Shown: positions 43,733 to 60,146, counted from the stretch's first letter. The stretch is DNA of 64,000 nucleotides from Leptospira ainlahdjerensis (GCF_016919175.1 NZ_JAFFPU010000022.1:1-64000), one strand, 5' to 3'. Numbers and translations: made by a program. The notes: generated by a model from the sequence alone, not told the origin.

Positions 43733-45883
43733 TCAACGATTCAAAAAGGAAAGTTTGACTTCGCTTAACAAAATTTCTTTCTGATAATCCGCAAAGGATA
43801 AATTCCACCAGGGCGAGATTGGATCCAGATTTGCCGTCCAAAACCACTGATGAAGTTCTAAAACGGAATCATAATCCCAGAGGATTCTTTGGAGTTCCTG
43901 ATTCTTAAAAGAATTCGGCCCTTCTTTTTTGATTCTATCTCGAAGATCCTCTAGATACTGCCTTCTTCCCGGGGTTTCCTTTTTTCTCTTTCTCAATCTC
44001 GAAAGATGAAATCCGTTTAAGGAAGGATCCGCTATCAACCAAAAAATTCCGTGATGATTCTCGACGGATCCTAAACTCTCCTCATAGTTTCGTTCCAATG
44101 ATTCCAAACGATTCCAAATTTTTCGTTCCAAGACTTCGGGAGGGTTCGATAAAATCGAAATTCCTTTTTTTTCTTTCGGGATGTACGAAGTCAAGAGGGC
44201 GAGCGGATAAGCAAAAACCCAGCCTGCGAGCAAAGGTAAAAACCAGAAAAAAAGCACCGGATATGTAAAGAACATCCAGGATCCGATTCCGAAACCGTAA
44301 AAGGACGCGGGTAAAACCGTATAAGCAAGGGCTTGTAAATCCAACCCAGAAGACGCGTTTCTATTTTGAGGCCCCCATTCTATTTTACGATTTAAGAATG
44401 TAAGAAGAATGAATCGGCTGTACTGAACCATATATACCGGAGCCATCAAAACGGAATGAAAGAATTCCAGAAAAAAAGAAAATGACCAGGAAAAAATACT
44501 TCCTTTCCATTCCTTCCTGCGAAACAAAACAACTTCCATAAAGGAAACGATTCGAGGAAGAAAAAGTACCAGTAGAGTATAACCTTGCAACGTATAGGCG
44601 ACTGGAAGATAGAGATCGTCCCGAAATGCAATCCAATCCTCGGGTAATAAAGCCAAACGAAAAAAATCGACGTCCTCAATCGTCGTCAGAGAAGAAGAAA
44701 CGAGGAGCAAGGCCCAGAGTGGAGAACTGAAATAAGAAAAAATTCCGAGTAAAATTTGAAGGCGGCTCGAAAAACGAAGTTTGCCGCCGAACAGAAACCA
44801 AAAATGCTGAAGATTTCCCTGGCACCAACGATTATCGCGCTTTAACGCTTCGAGCACGTTAGGCGGTGCTTCTTCATAGGATCCTTTGAGATCGCTCGCA
44901 AACCAAACGCTATAACCAGCCTTTCGAAACAAAGCAGCTTCGATCGTATCGTGACTCAGGATCTTTCCCCCGATTGCGCTTTCCCCGGGTAAACCGGGGA
45001 GACCGCAATATTTCATAAACGGCTGAAGGCGAATGATCGCATTGTGTCCCCAAAACGGCCCCGATCTGAGTTGCCAGAAAAAAGAACCGGCGCCAAACAC
45101 TGGATTGCCGACCCAGGCAGCGAATGCGGATAATCTTTGAAAGATCGAACGCGCTCGAATCACTTCCGGAACGGTTTGAATGATGCCCGCATCCGGAATT
45201 TTTTCCATAAGACGGATTAACTTTTTCATACATTCTCCGGTCACGATACTATCGGCGTCCAGGATGATCATGTATTTATATCGTTTTCCCCATCTCCTGC
45301 AGAAGTCGGCGATGTTTCCGGATTTTTTATTCAGATTGAGTCTTCGTTTTCGATAGTAGATTCTATCCTTATTCTCCACCTTTTGGCTTAAAATTGAAAA
45401 TGCCTTTTCCTCCTGCGCCCAAAGATTGGGATCGGAAGTGTCGGATAGAATAAAAAAATCCACCGTTTTAGAAAGACCGTTTTCTTCGATATCCTTTAGC
45501 ATCAACTCGACGCCTGCAAAAATACGGGAGACATCCTCGCAATGAATCGGCATCACGACGGCGACGGGAGGGTCCTCATTTTCCAAAGAATCAGTTTTTT
45601 CTAATATTCTAGAAATACGAAGCGGATCACCTCCTCTTAGTCTTTGAACAAACCCGATCAACGCGGTCGCAGCGCCGAAGGAAATGATTGGAAACAAAAC
45701 GCAAAATAGAATGAGGGTCGCCCATTCAAACGGACTGATTGACTGAAAGGAAAGAAATTGAACTTCTAAAAAAACTCCGATAATGACGAAGAAAAAAACG
45801 AGACCCCCGAAACTCAAACGTCTATAAGTCAGAGTTTTGGAATCGATCAAAAATCCGAAAGTCTCTCTCTCTTTTTGTCTCAC
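43733..45883 (-). CDS. opgH: Glucans biosynthesis glucosyltransferase H
   Basis: Inner-membrane family 2 glycosyltransferase that builds the beta-glucan backbone of osmoregulated periplasmic glucans from UDP-glucose. Two N-terminal helices (about 24-45 and 54-80) come first, then the catalytic domain with SGNIADFCRRWGKRYKYM, the D-x-D-type LDADSIVTG near residue 210, GLPGESAIGGKILSHDTIEA and the RDNRWCQGN (QxxRW-like) motif, followed by several helices and a cytoplasmic tail. The start is the GTG at 45883, overlapping the preceding stop in GTGA, giving 716 residues; the E. coli protein is about 847 because of an N-terminal domain that here is missing or separate. Confidence 0.93.
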   Translation of the reverse strand: MRQKERETFGFLIDSKTLTYRRLSFGGLVFFFVIIGVFLEVQFLSFQSISPFEWATLILFCVLFPIISFGAATALIGFVQRLRGGDPLRISRILEKTDSLENEDPPVAVVMPIHCEDVSRIFAGVELMLKDIEENGLSKTVDFFILSDTSDPNLWAQEEKAFSILSQKVENKDRIYYRKRRLNLNKKSGNIADFCRRWGKRYKYMIILDADSIVTGECMKKLIRLMEKIPDAGIIQTVPEVIRARSIFQRLSAFAAWVGNPVFGAGSFFWQLRSGPFWGHNAIIRLQPFMKYCGLPGLPGESAIGGKILSHDTIEAALFRKAGYSVWFASDLKGSYEEAPPNVLEALKRDNRWCQGNLQHFWFLFGGKLRFSSRLQILLGIFSYFSSPLWALLLVSSSLTTIEDVDFFRLALLPEDWIAFRDDLYLPVAYTLQGYTLLVLFLPRIVSFMEVVLFRRKEWKGSIFSWSFSFFLEFFHSVLMAPVYMVQYSRFILLTFLNRKIEWGPQNRNASSGLDLQALAYTVLPASFYGFGIGSWMFFTYPVLFFWFLPLLAGWVFAYPLALLTSYIPKEKKGISILSNPPEVLERKIWNRLESLERNYEESLGSVENHHGIFWLIADPSLNGFHLSRLRKRKKETPGRRQYLEDLRDRIKKEGPNSFKNQELQRILWDYDSVLELHQWFWTANLDPISPWWNLSFADYQKEILLSEVKLSFLNR

Positions 45884-46311
45884 CGCAAAAGTCCGTAGAG
45901 TAAAAAAGAATAAACGCTTCCCCAAAAAATAACGGAAAGAATCAGAGGGATCGGCTCCCATCGCTCTTTGGGTTCTGCGAGAACTCCGAGAGGACCAAAG
46001 TCAACGGGACTTGGGATCATACGGGACGGTTCCAGCTCCGGAAGTTGTAGGGATTTATTTTTTTGAGATCCGAGAATCCCAGAATCTAAAAAAACACGCA
46101 TCGCTTCCGATTCGAAAGCGGTTTCGTCCTTTTTTTCAAGACTCGGTTTGTGGTTTTCCAAAAGACGAAGAAACTGATCGAGCTTTTCGTGTAATAAAAT
46201 AGGATCGACGATTCCGGAGGCTATACAATACAATTCCACTTTTGCGAAAACCCTGGAAAGAGCTTCCGAATTTTTGGAGAATTTAGTTTTGTTCTCAGAT
46301 CGAGGATTCAA
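45880..46311 (-). CDS. Small membrane-anchored protein between opgG and opgH
   Basis: A 143-residue protein with a charged cytoplasmic-like region and a single C-terminal helix (about 119-141, IPLILSVIFWGSVYSFLLYG). It has no signal peptide. The start is a TTG at 46311 that overlaps the opgG end by 17 bp, and its stop overlaps the opgH start, so all three are coupled. In E. coli OpgH a cytoplasmic domain of about 140 residues precedes the first helix; this protein has the same size and position and may be that domain on a separate chain, though I see no clear sequence match. Confidence 0.75.
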   Translation of the reverse strand: MNPRSENKTKFSKNSEALSRVFAKVELYCIASGIVDPILLHEKLDQFLRLLENHKPSLEKKDETAFESEAMRVFLDSGILGSQKNKSLQLPELEPSRMIPSPVDFGPLGVLAEPKERWEPIPLILSVIFWGSVYSFLLYGLLR

Positions 46312-47899
46312 GAGTAAACGTCCAGATTTCGCTCAGGTCTTCCTGATTTTTTTTCAGAACCGCCTTGAGTTCGGCGGGTTTGTTTTTATTCTTCTGAACG
46401 ACTCGAAATGTGAGTCTCCAAACTCCCGTCTCTTCAATTTTTTGAATATTATAATCCGCTAATTCTGCGTTTTCTCCCGTATCGATCGCCGCCTGCAAAT
46501 AAGTGGAAGCGTCCATTTCTTTCAGTTTTTCGTTTGAAAAATCGACGTAAAAAACTCGCATATCGGATTCCCCCGGCACGGGAGCGATTCTCGTGGAAAC
46601 GGTTTTTGCCAAAGCGTCAGGAAGCGGATCGTCGTTTAACCAGCGTATGGTGTAACTGAATTCATAAGGTTCCAAAGGTTGTGGAACGTTAGCCGGAACC
46701 CAAAAGGCTCCTACATTGTCGTCGGAGTCTTGGATCGTCGGATTTAACAACAATTGAACGCTACCCTTCCCCCAGTTTCCCTCGGGTTCCACCCAAGCGG
46801 AAGGACGAAGGTGATATTTCATCGTGTTATCTTGGTAAGAGGCGAAATTTCGATCCCTTTGTATCAAACCGAAGGCCTTCGGATTTTCATCCGAAAAACT
46901 GTAGATCGTAGATCGTTTCGGATTATCCAATGGTCTCCAAATCCACTCCCCTTTTCCGGATTCCACCATAAGTCCGTCCGAATCGTGAGACTCGGGATAG
47001 GCCTGGCCCTCCGGAATTCCTTTTGTTTCGGAATACCAATACATCGAGGTCAGGGGTGCGATTCCAAAACGATCGACTTTCGTTCGTAAGGTGACTTCCG
47101 CGTTTACGTGAACCGAAGAAACCTTCCCGGGACTGATCTGAAATTCGTAAGCTCCGGTCGCGGTTCTACCATCTAACAACGCATAAACGAAGATGGTGGA
47201 ATCCGTTTTGTCCGGATGAACGATCCAGAAATGTGTAAAGCCGGGAAAATCTTCGGGATAAGGCATTCCGGTATTGATCGCGATTCCGCGCGCGGAAAGT
47301 CCGTAGACTTGTTTTTTGGAAACCATTCTATAATAACTCGCGCCTTGAAAAACCGTAAACTCGTCGGTGTGTTCTTCCGTGTTAAGAGGATAGTGAATCT
47401 TAAATCCCGAATATCCTAGGTTAGGCGGAATCTCTCCGGAAATTTTCAATTTGGAAAGATCAAAATAACTCTCGTCGTAGGGAATTTCCCTCGCAAAATC
47501 GGATCGCACTTCGTGCAAAGAAACGTTCGTGTTGTAAAGATGTCCCGGATGAAAGAATTGAACCTGAAACGGATTTCCTTCTTTTTTCCATAGGGAGGCT
47601 TCCGGTTTAAAACGGATGTTCTTGTATTGTTCCCAGCTCAGACCCTGTAAAAAATGAGTCGATACAAACTGCGGTTTCACATAACGTCCATGAGCCATAC
47701 TTCTCGCCTTTTTTTTGAGATCGGCAAAGGAGAATCTTGTGACCGGAATTTTGATTCCGGATACCGGATCCAAAACCGCGTCTTCCGCTTCCGGAAATTT
47801 AAAATCGATGGGATTGATTTCCTTCTTCTGCTGTCGGTTTGCGACCGCAAAAAGAAGAATCGTGGCAAAAAAAGCGAGTGCTATGTGTATTCTTAACAT
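46295..47899 (-). CDS. opgG: Periplasmic glucans biosynthesis protein G
   Basis: OpgG/MdoG-family protein that acts on periplasmic glucans, needed for their branching or trimming. An N-terminal hydrophobic segment (IHIALAFFATILLFAVA) is a signal or anchor. Family marks: FSFADLKKKARSMAHGRY, the QFFHPGHLYNT stretch, GYSGFKIHYPLNT, GASYYRMVSKKQVYGLSARG, and SMYWYSETKG with EVHDSDGL-type sequence (YPESHDSDGLMVESG). The 534 residues fit. It is first in the cluster of three, co-transcribed with the small membrane protein and opgH. Confidence 0.94.
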   Translation of the reverse strand: MLRIHIALAFFATILLFAVANRQQKKEINPIDFKFPEAEDAVLDPVSGIKIPVTRFSFADLKKKARSMAHGRYVKPQFVSTHFLQGLSWEQYKNIRFKPEASLWKKEGNPFQVQFFHPGHLYNTNVSLHEVRSDFAREIPYDESYFDLSKLKISGEIPPNLGYSGFKIHYPLNTEEHTDEFTVFQGASYYRMVSKKQVYGLSARGIAINTGMPYPEDFPGFTHFWIVHPDKTDSTIFVYALLDGRTATGAYEFQISPGKVSSVHVNAEVTLRTKVDRFGIAPLTSMYWYSETKGIPEGQAYPESHDSDGLMVESGKGEWIWRPLDNPKRSTIYSFSDENPKAFGLIQRDRNFASYQDNTMKYHLRPSAWVEPEGNWGKGSVQLLLNPTIQDSDDNVGAFWVPANVPQPLEPYEFSYTIRWLNDDPLPDALAKTVSTRIAPVPGESDMRVFYVDFSNEKLKEMDASTYLQAAIDTGENAELADYNIQKIEETGVWRLTFRVVQKNKNKPAELKAVLKKNQEDLSEIWTFTLESSI

Positions 47900-48048
47900 T
47901 GTATTTTTCCAGAAAAGAAACCGGTATTCCGGCCTCTTAGAAAATTCTTCAATGAGAAGATTCTATTCGAAAAAGAGCTAAATCCTTCCGGAAGATCGCC
48001 TAACGCAAGTTAAGACCTTCTTTCGAAAGGATTCTTTTCTTACGCTCG

Positions 48049-52539
<4,491 letters not shown>

Positions 52540-52901
52540 CTGCCGAAATCCCTCGTGATCCTAATTCCCTGGTTACAAACAAGCGTCGGGCACGCCTATG
52601 GCTGAAATTTCAGCAAAATTCCCCAGTTACAAGCCAGTAAATTGAGAGTTGCGTAAATTGAAAACATTCTTTTAAAAGATAGGTTTGAAATAAAATTCCT
52701 CCCGATCAAACAAGATGAGAACGCGGATCCGCAAGACGATCCGTTCCAAAAAAAACGAATCGTCAATGATTAGACTGAATCCATCGGGAAGAATGAAAAA
52801 GAATCCTTTGCATGGATACAAACTGCTCGAACTTTAAGCAGACGGCACAAGAAAATCATTGATCCCAATCAAGAAGGCAAGAGAAGAAGAACTAAAAAAA
52901 A
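52540..52901. other. Gene-free stretch upstream of gltB
   Basis: No gene, RNA or clear terminator is seen. It carries the gltB promoter, which I cannot place by eye, and runs of A/T around 52660-52700. A tRNA-like fold was looked for at 52565-52640 and not found. Confidence 0.4.
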
Positions 52902-54206
52902 TTAGAGCTTCTGAACGATCGGAAGAAAAAGATCGTTAAGTTTTTTTCTCTGAGCCGTATCCGGGATTCTTGTAAAGAGCTGATCCATCTTTTGACGCAG
53001 AGAAGCGGTGTCCGGATATTCTTCAAAGAGTTTGAGAATATGAGGCCAGGCTTTTTTTACGAGTTCTTCCATTCCAGGACCGGAAGTTCGCGCAGCCACG
53101 AAAGACCTTTCCAATCCGGCTCTAAGATCGGCAAACGTTCGAGTCAGTTCTAAAACTTTCCAAAGTCTCGAATCCTTGAGTCCGCTCCTTGAAGAAAGAG
53201 AAGATACGATCGAGTTCCAATCGACGGGTTCGTTTTTCATTTCTTTCAAAACATAAGTATGAAGTTGAACCAGAGAACTGAGTTCCGGAGGAAGAGTCAT
53301 CACCCACTTCTTATAAGCGTCCGCTTGACCGTCTTTTTGAAACTGTCGAACACGGTTTATACTTTCCATATATTTGGAAAACGGAATGATCACAGGAGGT
53401 TCTGAAACTTCGATCGGCTTGTCTTCTTCGATAAAGGAAGGTTCTTCAAAACCTCCGAACTGAAGATCCTCCACGTCGCTTAACAATTCGTCTCCTCCGG
53501 AAACGGAAACCGGAGCGGGAGAATCCTCCTCATCCAATTCTTCCTTTTGAAGAACCAGAGGTTTCCCTGAAAAATCGGAACCGAACTTTTGAACGATCTC
53601 CGTAAGAATCAAAGTCTCCGGCCCCTTCTTCAAAGGAGGCGGAGGCGCGACTACCCTTTTGGGCGCGCCGGGTGCGTCCGCTTTGGGGGCTTCTCCAAAA
53701 GAAGAAGCGGAAGGTTCTTGGTCTTTGCCGGTCGCGTCGTCTCTGAGAACGACATAACCTTCCATTCCTATAAAACGTTTTCCGGGAGGAACCAAGGTTC
53801 CGAAGGTTTCCACGATCTCTTCGGAGATACGACCGTATTTTTTCTTTCTCGGCTTACCCGCGTTAGACTTTTCTTGCTCAATGAGTTTGTTTTTGATTCC
53901 GGTATGAGTGTTCATGAAATTTTTATTCATGAAGGCCGAAAGTTCGGTTTGGGAAACTCCGAGATATTCCGCGAACTTAGGAAGATGATCGAAGAACTGT
54001 TCGGTTTTTTGAATGTTGTTTACGATATAAGAACGAACTTTTTGTTTGAGAACTTCCTGTTCCGTAGGGGGGATTTTTTTTCCGGAAATAAGACCGTTGA
54101 ACAACTGAATGTGAGTGTGAAAATAGCTCAAAAATTCTCCATACGCGGTGAGTTCGTATTCACCGTGAGAATTCTGTTCAATAATTTTCTTATCAGTTCC
54201 CGTCAT
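52902..54206 (-). CDS. Hypothetical protein with proline-rich linker
   Basis: A 434-residue soluble protein without signal peptide or helices in the membrane. About residues 1-145 are helical and charged, with an internal ETFGTLVPPGKRF that looks structured; 150-260 are low complexity, rich in Pro, Ala and acidic residues (APKRVVAPPPPLKKGP, GGDELLSDVED); the last 170 are helical again (DLRAGLERSFVAAR, LRQKMDQLFTRIPDTAQ). The linker suggests two domains joined by a flexible arm. No family recognised. The ATG at 54206 lacks a good ribosome site. Genes on both sides are on the same strand but widely spaced. Confidence 0.7.
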   Translation of the reverse strand: MTGTDKKIIEQNSHGEYELTAYGEFLSYFHTHIQLFNGLISGKKIPPTEQEVLKQKVRSYIVNNIQKTEQFFDHLPKFAEYLGVSQTELSAFMNKNFMNTHTGIKNKLIEQEKSNAGKPRKKKYGRISEEIVETFGTLVPPGKRFIGMEGYVVLRDDATGKDQEPSASSFGEAPKADAPGAPKRVVAPPPPLKKGPETLILTEIVQKFGSDFSGKPLVLQKEELDEEDSPAPVSVSGGDELLSDVEDLQFGGFEEPSFIEEDKPIEVSEPPVIIPFSKYMESINRVRQFQKDGQADAYKKWVMTLPPELSSLVQLHTYVLKEMKNEPVDWNSIVSSLSSRSGLKDSRLWKVLELTRTFADLRAGLERSFVAARTSGPGMEELVKKAWPHILKLFEEYPDTASLRQKMDQLFTRIPDTAQRKKLNDLFLPIVQKL

Positions 54207-54809
54207 ATCATTCTAACTTTTCAAAAGCCGCCAAGTTTCCGATTCTTCCGTCCGATCGATTCTTACAAACCGATCCCAGGCTGCGGTTATGGTAAACCTT
54301 CGCCAGTTTTCCTTTCGTTTTCAGGAATTCAAGACATTTCGAAAGATCGAACCTTCCGATCCATTCCGAAACAACTCACAAAAAAGAGACTAAAAAAGAA
54401 AAACCTCGGATCCAAAAATTCCACAAAGGACGTTCGTATTCATAGAAAGGGCTTTTGTTCCCTCGTTACGGCGGATTCTTTCGAAACTTTGATTTTGTTT
54501 GGATCGAATCAAGGCCGATCAAGAATTTTAAACCGACCCGATCCATCGGAGAATGTCCGGAGATTTCTGCGTGAACCATCCCTGAAAATCGGAAAAACTC
54601 CAGAACCGAACCAAAATTCCCGGCGTCTATCACAAAGCTCGAAGTCGAAACGGCCCGGTAACTTCCTAAAATTCTTTTTTTATTTCTAAGAATGAAAACA
54701 AAAAAAAAGCCACCATGATCAATAAAATATTTCCAGCAGAATCAACCCTTAGAGAATAAAAAGAAAGACTCGTTCGCAAATCCTCTTTTAAAAATCGAAA
54801 TCCGATCCT
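54207..54809. other. Gene-free stretch
   Basis: A long plus-strand open frame crosses here from the gene at 52902, but it is antisense to that gene and has no domain or ribosome site. I see no gene, RNA or repeat in this stretch; A-rich near 54680-54720. Confidence 0.4.
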
Positions 54810-55271
54810 CTATGATTTCGGCTTGAATCGATTTAAGAATGAGACGTAGTCCCCGATTGGAAACCGACGCTCTTCTAAACCCGAAAACCAATGCACCTTA
54901 CTTCCGATCGACGAAAGATCGGTGATCTCAAACTCGGAATCGTCCAATCCAAGACGTTTCCAAAAAACGAAATCTCCCAGTCTTTCGATTTCAGCGACGA
55001 CCAAAGTGCAAAAAAAATCGCAATCGTCAGGACACATTAGAATCGGGGCGACTACGGATTCTCCGGTGGAAGGAAGAATTCTTTCTCGGACGATTTTTCT
55101 TTCTTCTTCATTTTCGAGCCAATCCAACAAGGTTGGAACCAATCCGGACAGCTGATGTTCCGGAAGTTTTCGATTCAAAAACGAAGATAAGATTTCACCG
55201 TCGATCCGAATATCGAGGTGTTCTTCCGCCGAATAAAAAGAACGGTTGTAGACCGCTTCGATACGATTCAT
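54810..55271 (-). CDS. Hypothetical protein with Cys-containing core
   Basis: A 153-residue soluble protein. The centre MCPDDCDFFCTLVVAEI with three cysteines, followed by GDFVFWKRLGLDDS, recalls a small family of bacterial proteins with a C..(C/D)..C..v.a.v...g..V.W..fg pattern of unknown function; this is from memory of the pattern and weak. No membrane segment. It may bind a metal or carry a redox site, but nothing more can be said. It has its own flanking spacers (602 bp upstream gap to 54206, 111 bp to the next gene). Confidence 0.65.
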   Translation of the reverse strand: MNRIEAVYNRSFYSAEEHLDIRIDGEILSSFLNRKLPEHQLSGLVPTLLDWLENEEERKIVRERILPSTGESVVAPILMCPDDCDFFCTLVVAEIERLGDFVFWKRLGLDDSEFEITDLSSIGSKVHWFSGLEERRFPIGDYVSFLNRFKPKS

Positions 55272-55382
55272 TCTAAGATTACTCGATCACTTTAGAAAAA
55301 AGGAATATTAGAAACAAAACTTCGCGCTCGAAGATCCGATACGAAAATTCCATTCTTTTCTAAGGAACTCATAACGACTTTC

Positions 55383-55766
55383 TTACGCTTTAGACAAACG
55401 TTTGACAAAAGCAGCTCCGAGAAAGACTTCCAAAAGACTCAACGGAACCGCATAGATCAACAAAGCCAAGGGTAACATTCCCAAATTCCAAACTACGATC
55501 CACATCAAAACAAAAACGATAAACCAACCGAACAAAAAAGTCTCGAGGAGCGTAAACTTTCGAGAAAGAACAAAAAGAACGATCGCAAAAAGAAAGGACC
55601 AAAGCACCCAAAACGTTCCGTTGATCGGTTCCGAAGGAAAACGGAGGCCCTTACTTTCGTAGTGCATAACCCAATAGGATTTGAATAAGATTTCGTTTCG
55701 AATAAATTCGGATACGGCGATCCAAAGAGTAGTCGTCAAAACCGGAACAAAATATTTTCGAAACAT
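55383..55766 (-). CDS. Hypothetical four-helix membrane protein
   Basis: A 127-residue integral membrane protein with hydrophobic segments at about 8-24, 48-66, 72-91 and 96-116, and a short basic end (KRLSKA). The ATG at 55766 follows AAGAGGTG. No motif recognised. It is similar in size and layout to the membrane protein at 918, but I see no sequence match. Confidence 0.7.
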   Translation of the reverse strand: MFRKYFVPVLTTTLWIAVSEFIRNEILFKSYWVMHYESKGLRFPSEPINGTFWVLWSFLFAIVLFVLSRKFTLLETFLFGWFIVFVLMWIVVWNLGMLPLALLIYAVPLSLLEVFLGAAFVKRLSKA

Positions 55767-55923
55767 ATCAGATGCACCTCTTGATTAAAAAAATAAAAAT
55801 CTCACTGAGAAAAATACGTCCAGTCCGATTCGTTATAAAAATCGAATCGTTGCGGATCTCCATCTTTGAAAATCGTACAGACAACGAAGAAAAATCCTCC
55901 CTACTTACGGAACCGATTCGAAA

Positions 55924-56457
55924 TCAATATCCCGACTTTAACTGACGACAGTAATAGCGGATTGGATCATCGCCCGGATTTTCACGAAAAAACCCGGTCG
56001 AAGCAAGTTCGGGTTTTTTGGGGTTGGTAAGAATTTCCAAAAAGAAATTCAGAGGGAATTCGGAGGCATTCACTCGGATCGTGTATTTTCCCGCCTTTAC
56101 ATCGTAAGTCGCCGGAAGGACGATCTTTGTGTCGTAATTATATTCAGGATCTTTGATATTCTTCTCCTCACCTTGATAAAGGGAGACAAAAAGATCCAGA
56201 TATGAACCGTCTTTCGGATGACCGAACACTTCTACGACGCAGATTTCGCGCGCGGAACAACGGGTTTTCTCCGATCGACACTTGAACAACAATTCCCCGT
56301 ATCTGAGTTCCGTCGCCCAGCCCCCAGAGTTTGAGATGAGAAAAACGAATACGAAGGAAATCCATCGAACAGAATTACGGTGTTTGTGTTTTGTGTTTTT
56401 AAAAAAATTAAGAAAGTTTCGAGAAGCGGTCGTTCGTTTCCGGGATAGGTTTTTCAT
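55924..56457 (-). CDS. Hypothetical secreted protein
   Basis: A 177-residue exported protein. The N-terminus is long and basic (about 32 residues with SRKRTTASRN and KHKHRN) before a hydrophobic core WISFVFVFLISNSGGWA, with likely cleavage after GWA. The mature part has four cysteines (KCRSEKTRC, EICVVEV, YYCRQL) and a beta-rich middle (KIVLPATYDVKAGKYTIRVN). GGAGGA immediately before the ATG at 56457 fixes the start despite the unusual n-region. No domain recognised. Confidence 0.75.
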   Translation of the reverse strand: MKNLSRKRTTASRNFLNFFKNTKHKHRNSVRWISFVFVFLISNSGGWATELRYGELLFKCRSEKTRCSAREICVVEVFGHPKDGSYLDLFVSLYQGEEKNIKDPEYNYDTKIVLPATYDVKAGKYTIRVNASEFPLNFFLEILTNPKKPELASTGFFRENPGDDPIRYYCRQLKSGY

Positions 56458-56573
56458 CTTTCCTCCGATCCCTTTTCAACAAATGATTTTGATTTCTTTC
56501 GAGGAGAAATTTTTGGAATCCGAAAACAGGATTCCAAAAAAAGGAAAAGAGGGAAAAACCCTTTTTGAAAATC

Positions 56574-56888
56574 TTAGATTCTTTCTTTTACCAGACTCTC
56601 TCCGGACTTTAGGGAAAGAATTCTATATCGTAGGAATGTGTTACAAGTCGCCTCTTCCGTATAACGCACGAGATCGTAGTCCGGTCTCGGGGAACGAAAG
56701 AAGTTGGAATGCAAAAGACGTTCGCCGAGCTCTTTTTGAATGTGAGCCCTTGCCTCGGTTCTCCGGGAATATTCGGAGGGAATGATGACGTCGTTTTTAT
56801 AAGACAGAATGTTACCGCGGTAGATCGCAACGGTGACCCGAATTCTATAAGTCTCGTTGGGTTGCAAAGAAGGAAAATCCATATTCAA
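56574..56888 (-). pseudogene. Probable remnant of a broken gene
   Basis: An open frame of 104 codons from a TTG at 56888 (or ATG at 56882) reads like protein (SLQPNETYRIRVTVAIYRGN, then RTEARAHIQKELG) but has no ribosome site and no domain. Just upstream, in another frame, 56889-56970 also reads like protein (DLIRANGTPIYTNTALEI) and would join it smoothly across a one-base shift near 56885. There is no start for that upstream part. I take this as a gene that lost its 5' end and then shifted frame, though a real short gene is not excluded. Confidence 0.4.
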
Positions 56889-57064
56889 TTTATTTCCAGG
56901 GCTGTGTTTGTATATATCGGAGTTCCGTTAGCTCGAATCAAATCCGGAAGTAAAAAATAGAGTCCGGATTCTTACAAAAATCGAGAATGACGGCGCGGGA
57001 ATTCTCGGGAAGACTGTCTTATCAAGAGAGGAAATCCGGTAAAAAATCGGAAATTCTAAGCCGC

Positions 57065-59053
<1,989 letters not shown>

Positions 59054-59194
59054 ATTGCGATCCGAAGAGAGATTCCCTAAGTTTGGAAGCGAATTGCCCA
59101 TCGCTGCGAAGCTGAAATGAGCGCCTGGAATACAAATCCAAGAGGATCTTCCCTCTATCGAGTTGGAATCCAGAAAAATAGCCGTTTTTTATCG

Positions 59195-59418
59195 CTATAA
59201 CCTTACTCACGAGTAAGAGGAGAATACAACGAAAATCGTCGGTAGAAGAGGGTTTTGTGGGAATTCCTACACCGAGATTTGTGCTTGCGAAAAGTGAAAT
59301 TCTGTGATAGAGGAAAGTCTCCGTGGTTTTTCCCACGGACCCGCCTCCACCACCCAAGATCAGGGCGGGGCCTGCGACTTTCACGGAAGGGCGTCGGAGT
59401 TCCGACAGATTCTCGCAG
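59195..59418 (-). repeat. Dispersed ~220-bp intergenic repeat, copy P
   Basis: Contains GTGGGAATTCCTAC (59257-59270), TTCTGTGATAGAGGAAAG, a GC-rich part and the perfect palindrome GTCGGAGTTCCGAC (59393-59406). It reappears 218 bp further on as copy Q and, reverse-complemented, at 28977-29185. Confidence 0.8.
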
Positions 59419-59463
59419 GAGATTCAATTCATCTGTGGGTAAGGATTGCACTGCAAGGAGAAT

Positions 59464-59636
59464 CGTCCGGTTTTGTAAGAGTTCCTACACTAAGATATGT
59501 GTTTGCGAAAAGTGAAATTCTGTGATAGAGGAAAGTCCTCCGAGGTTTTTCCCACGGACCCGCCTCCACCACCCAAGATCAGGGCGGGGCCTGCGACTTT
59601 CACGGAAGGGCGTCGGAGTTCCGACAGATTCTCGTT
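59464..59636 (-). repeat. Dispersed intergenic repeat, copy Q
   Basis: Tandem partner of copy P at a 218-bp offset. The stretch of about 90 bp from TTTTCCCACGG through the palindrome GTCGGAGTTCCGAC (59612-59625) to the following GATTCTCG is identical in both. It lacks the first 50 bases of copy P. Open frames on both strands here, up to 118 codons, are repeat-derived and I leave them out. Confidence 0.8.
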
Positions 59637-60146
59637 CGATCGGAGAACATCTGGGCACGGTTCTTTCGGCGGGATGGCGTCGGAAAACGGCCTTGGAGAC
59701 GCCTCAAGCACGAGTGACGTTCCTTTTTTTTTGCGGTTCCTTCCCCAAAAACCCCCTTCTCAAAAAGAATTTATTTCCTTTTTCAAATCCGATCCTGATT
59801 TTTAAAAATTCGAAATCCCCTTCGGCAAACCTCGTCTTTAGGGAGATCGGATTGAATTCCCCCAGGTCAAAAACCTAAAAAAACAGAAAGGAATCGGATT
59901 TCAAAACCGCCTCTTTTCGAGTGCGGAACACAAAAGTTATGCAAAGGCCATCGGATCCATCTTCCATTTTTTAAAATCAGCCTTTTCTTATAAGACGCAA
60001 TCTTAGTCCTAAGTAGTTATTTACTCGATTCTGAAAGTCCAAAATCCGATCATTTTAAGAGAATCCCTAAATTAGTGTTGTTTTATAAGTTTGGCTGAAT
60101 GAGATAGACTCAATTTATTAACCGACAACACACGAACGGAAACGTT
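59637..60146. other. Gene-free stretch upstream of the sensor cyclase
   Basis: No gene seen. The cyclase promoter should be here; TTTATTAACC-type A/T-rich DNA near 60110-60122 is a poor candidate. GGAAACGTT precedes the ATG at 60147. The 59054-59194 piece after ispG is also without a gene. Confidence 0.4.

Noticed and set aside
52560..52640. tRNA-like sequence before gltB
   Set aside because: No cloverleaf can be drawn and the T-loop GTTCRA motif is absent.
53589..54689. Long plus-strand open frame of 366 codons
   Set aside because: Antisense to the gene at 52902-54206, no domain, no ribosome site, composition of a shadow frame.
59255..59878. Several 73-118-codon open frames
   Set aside because: They follow the dispersed repeat and appear in both copies and on both strands; no domain.
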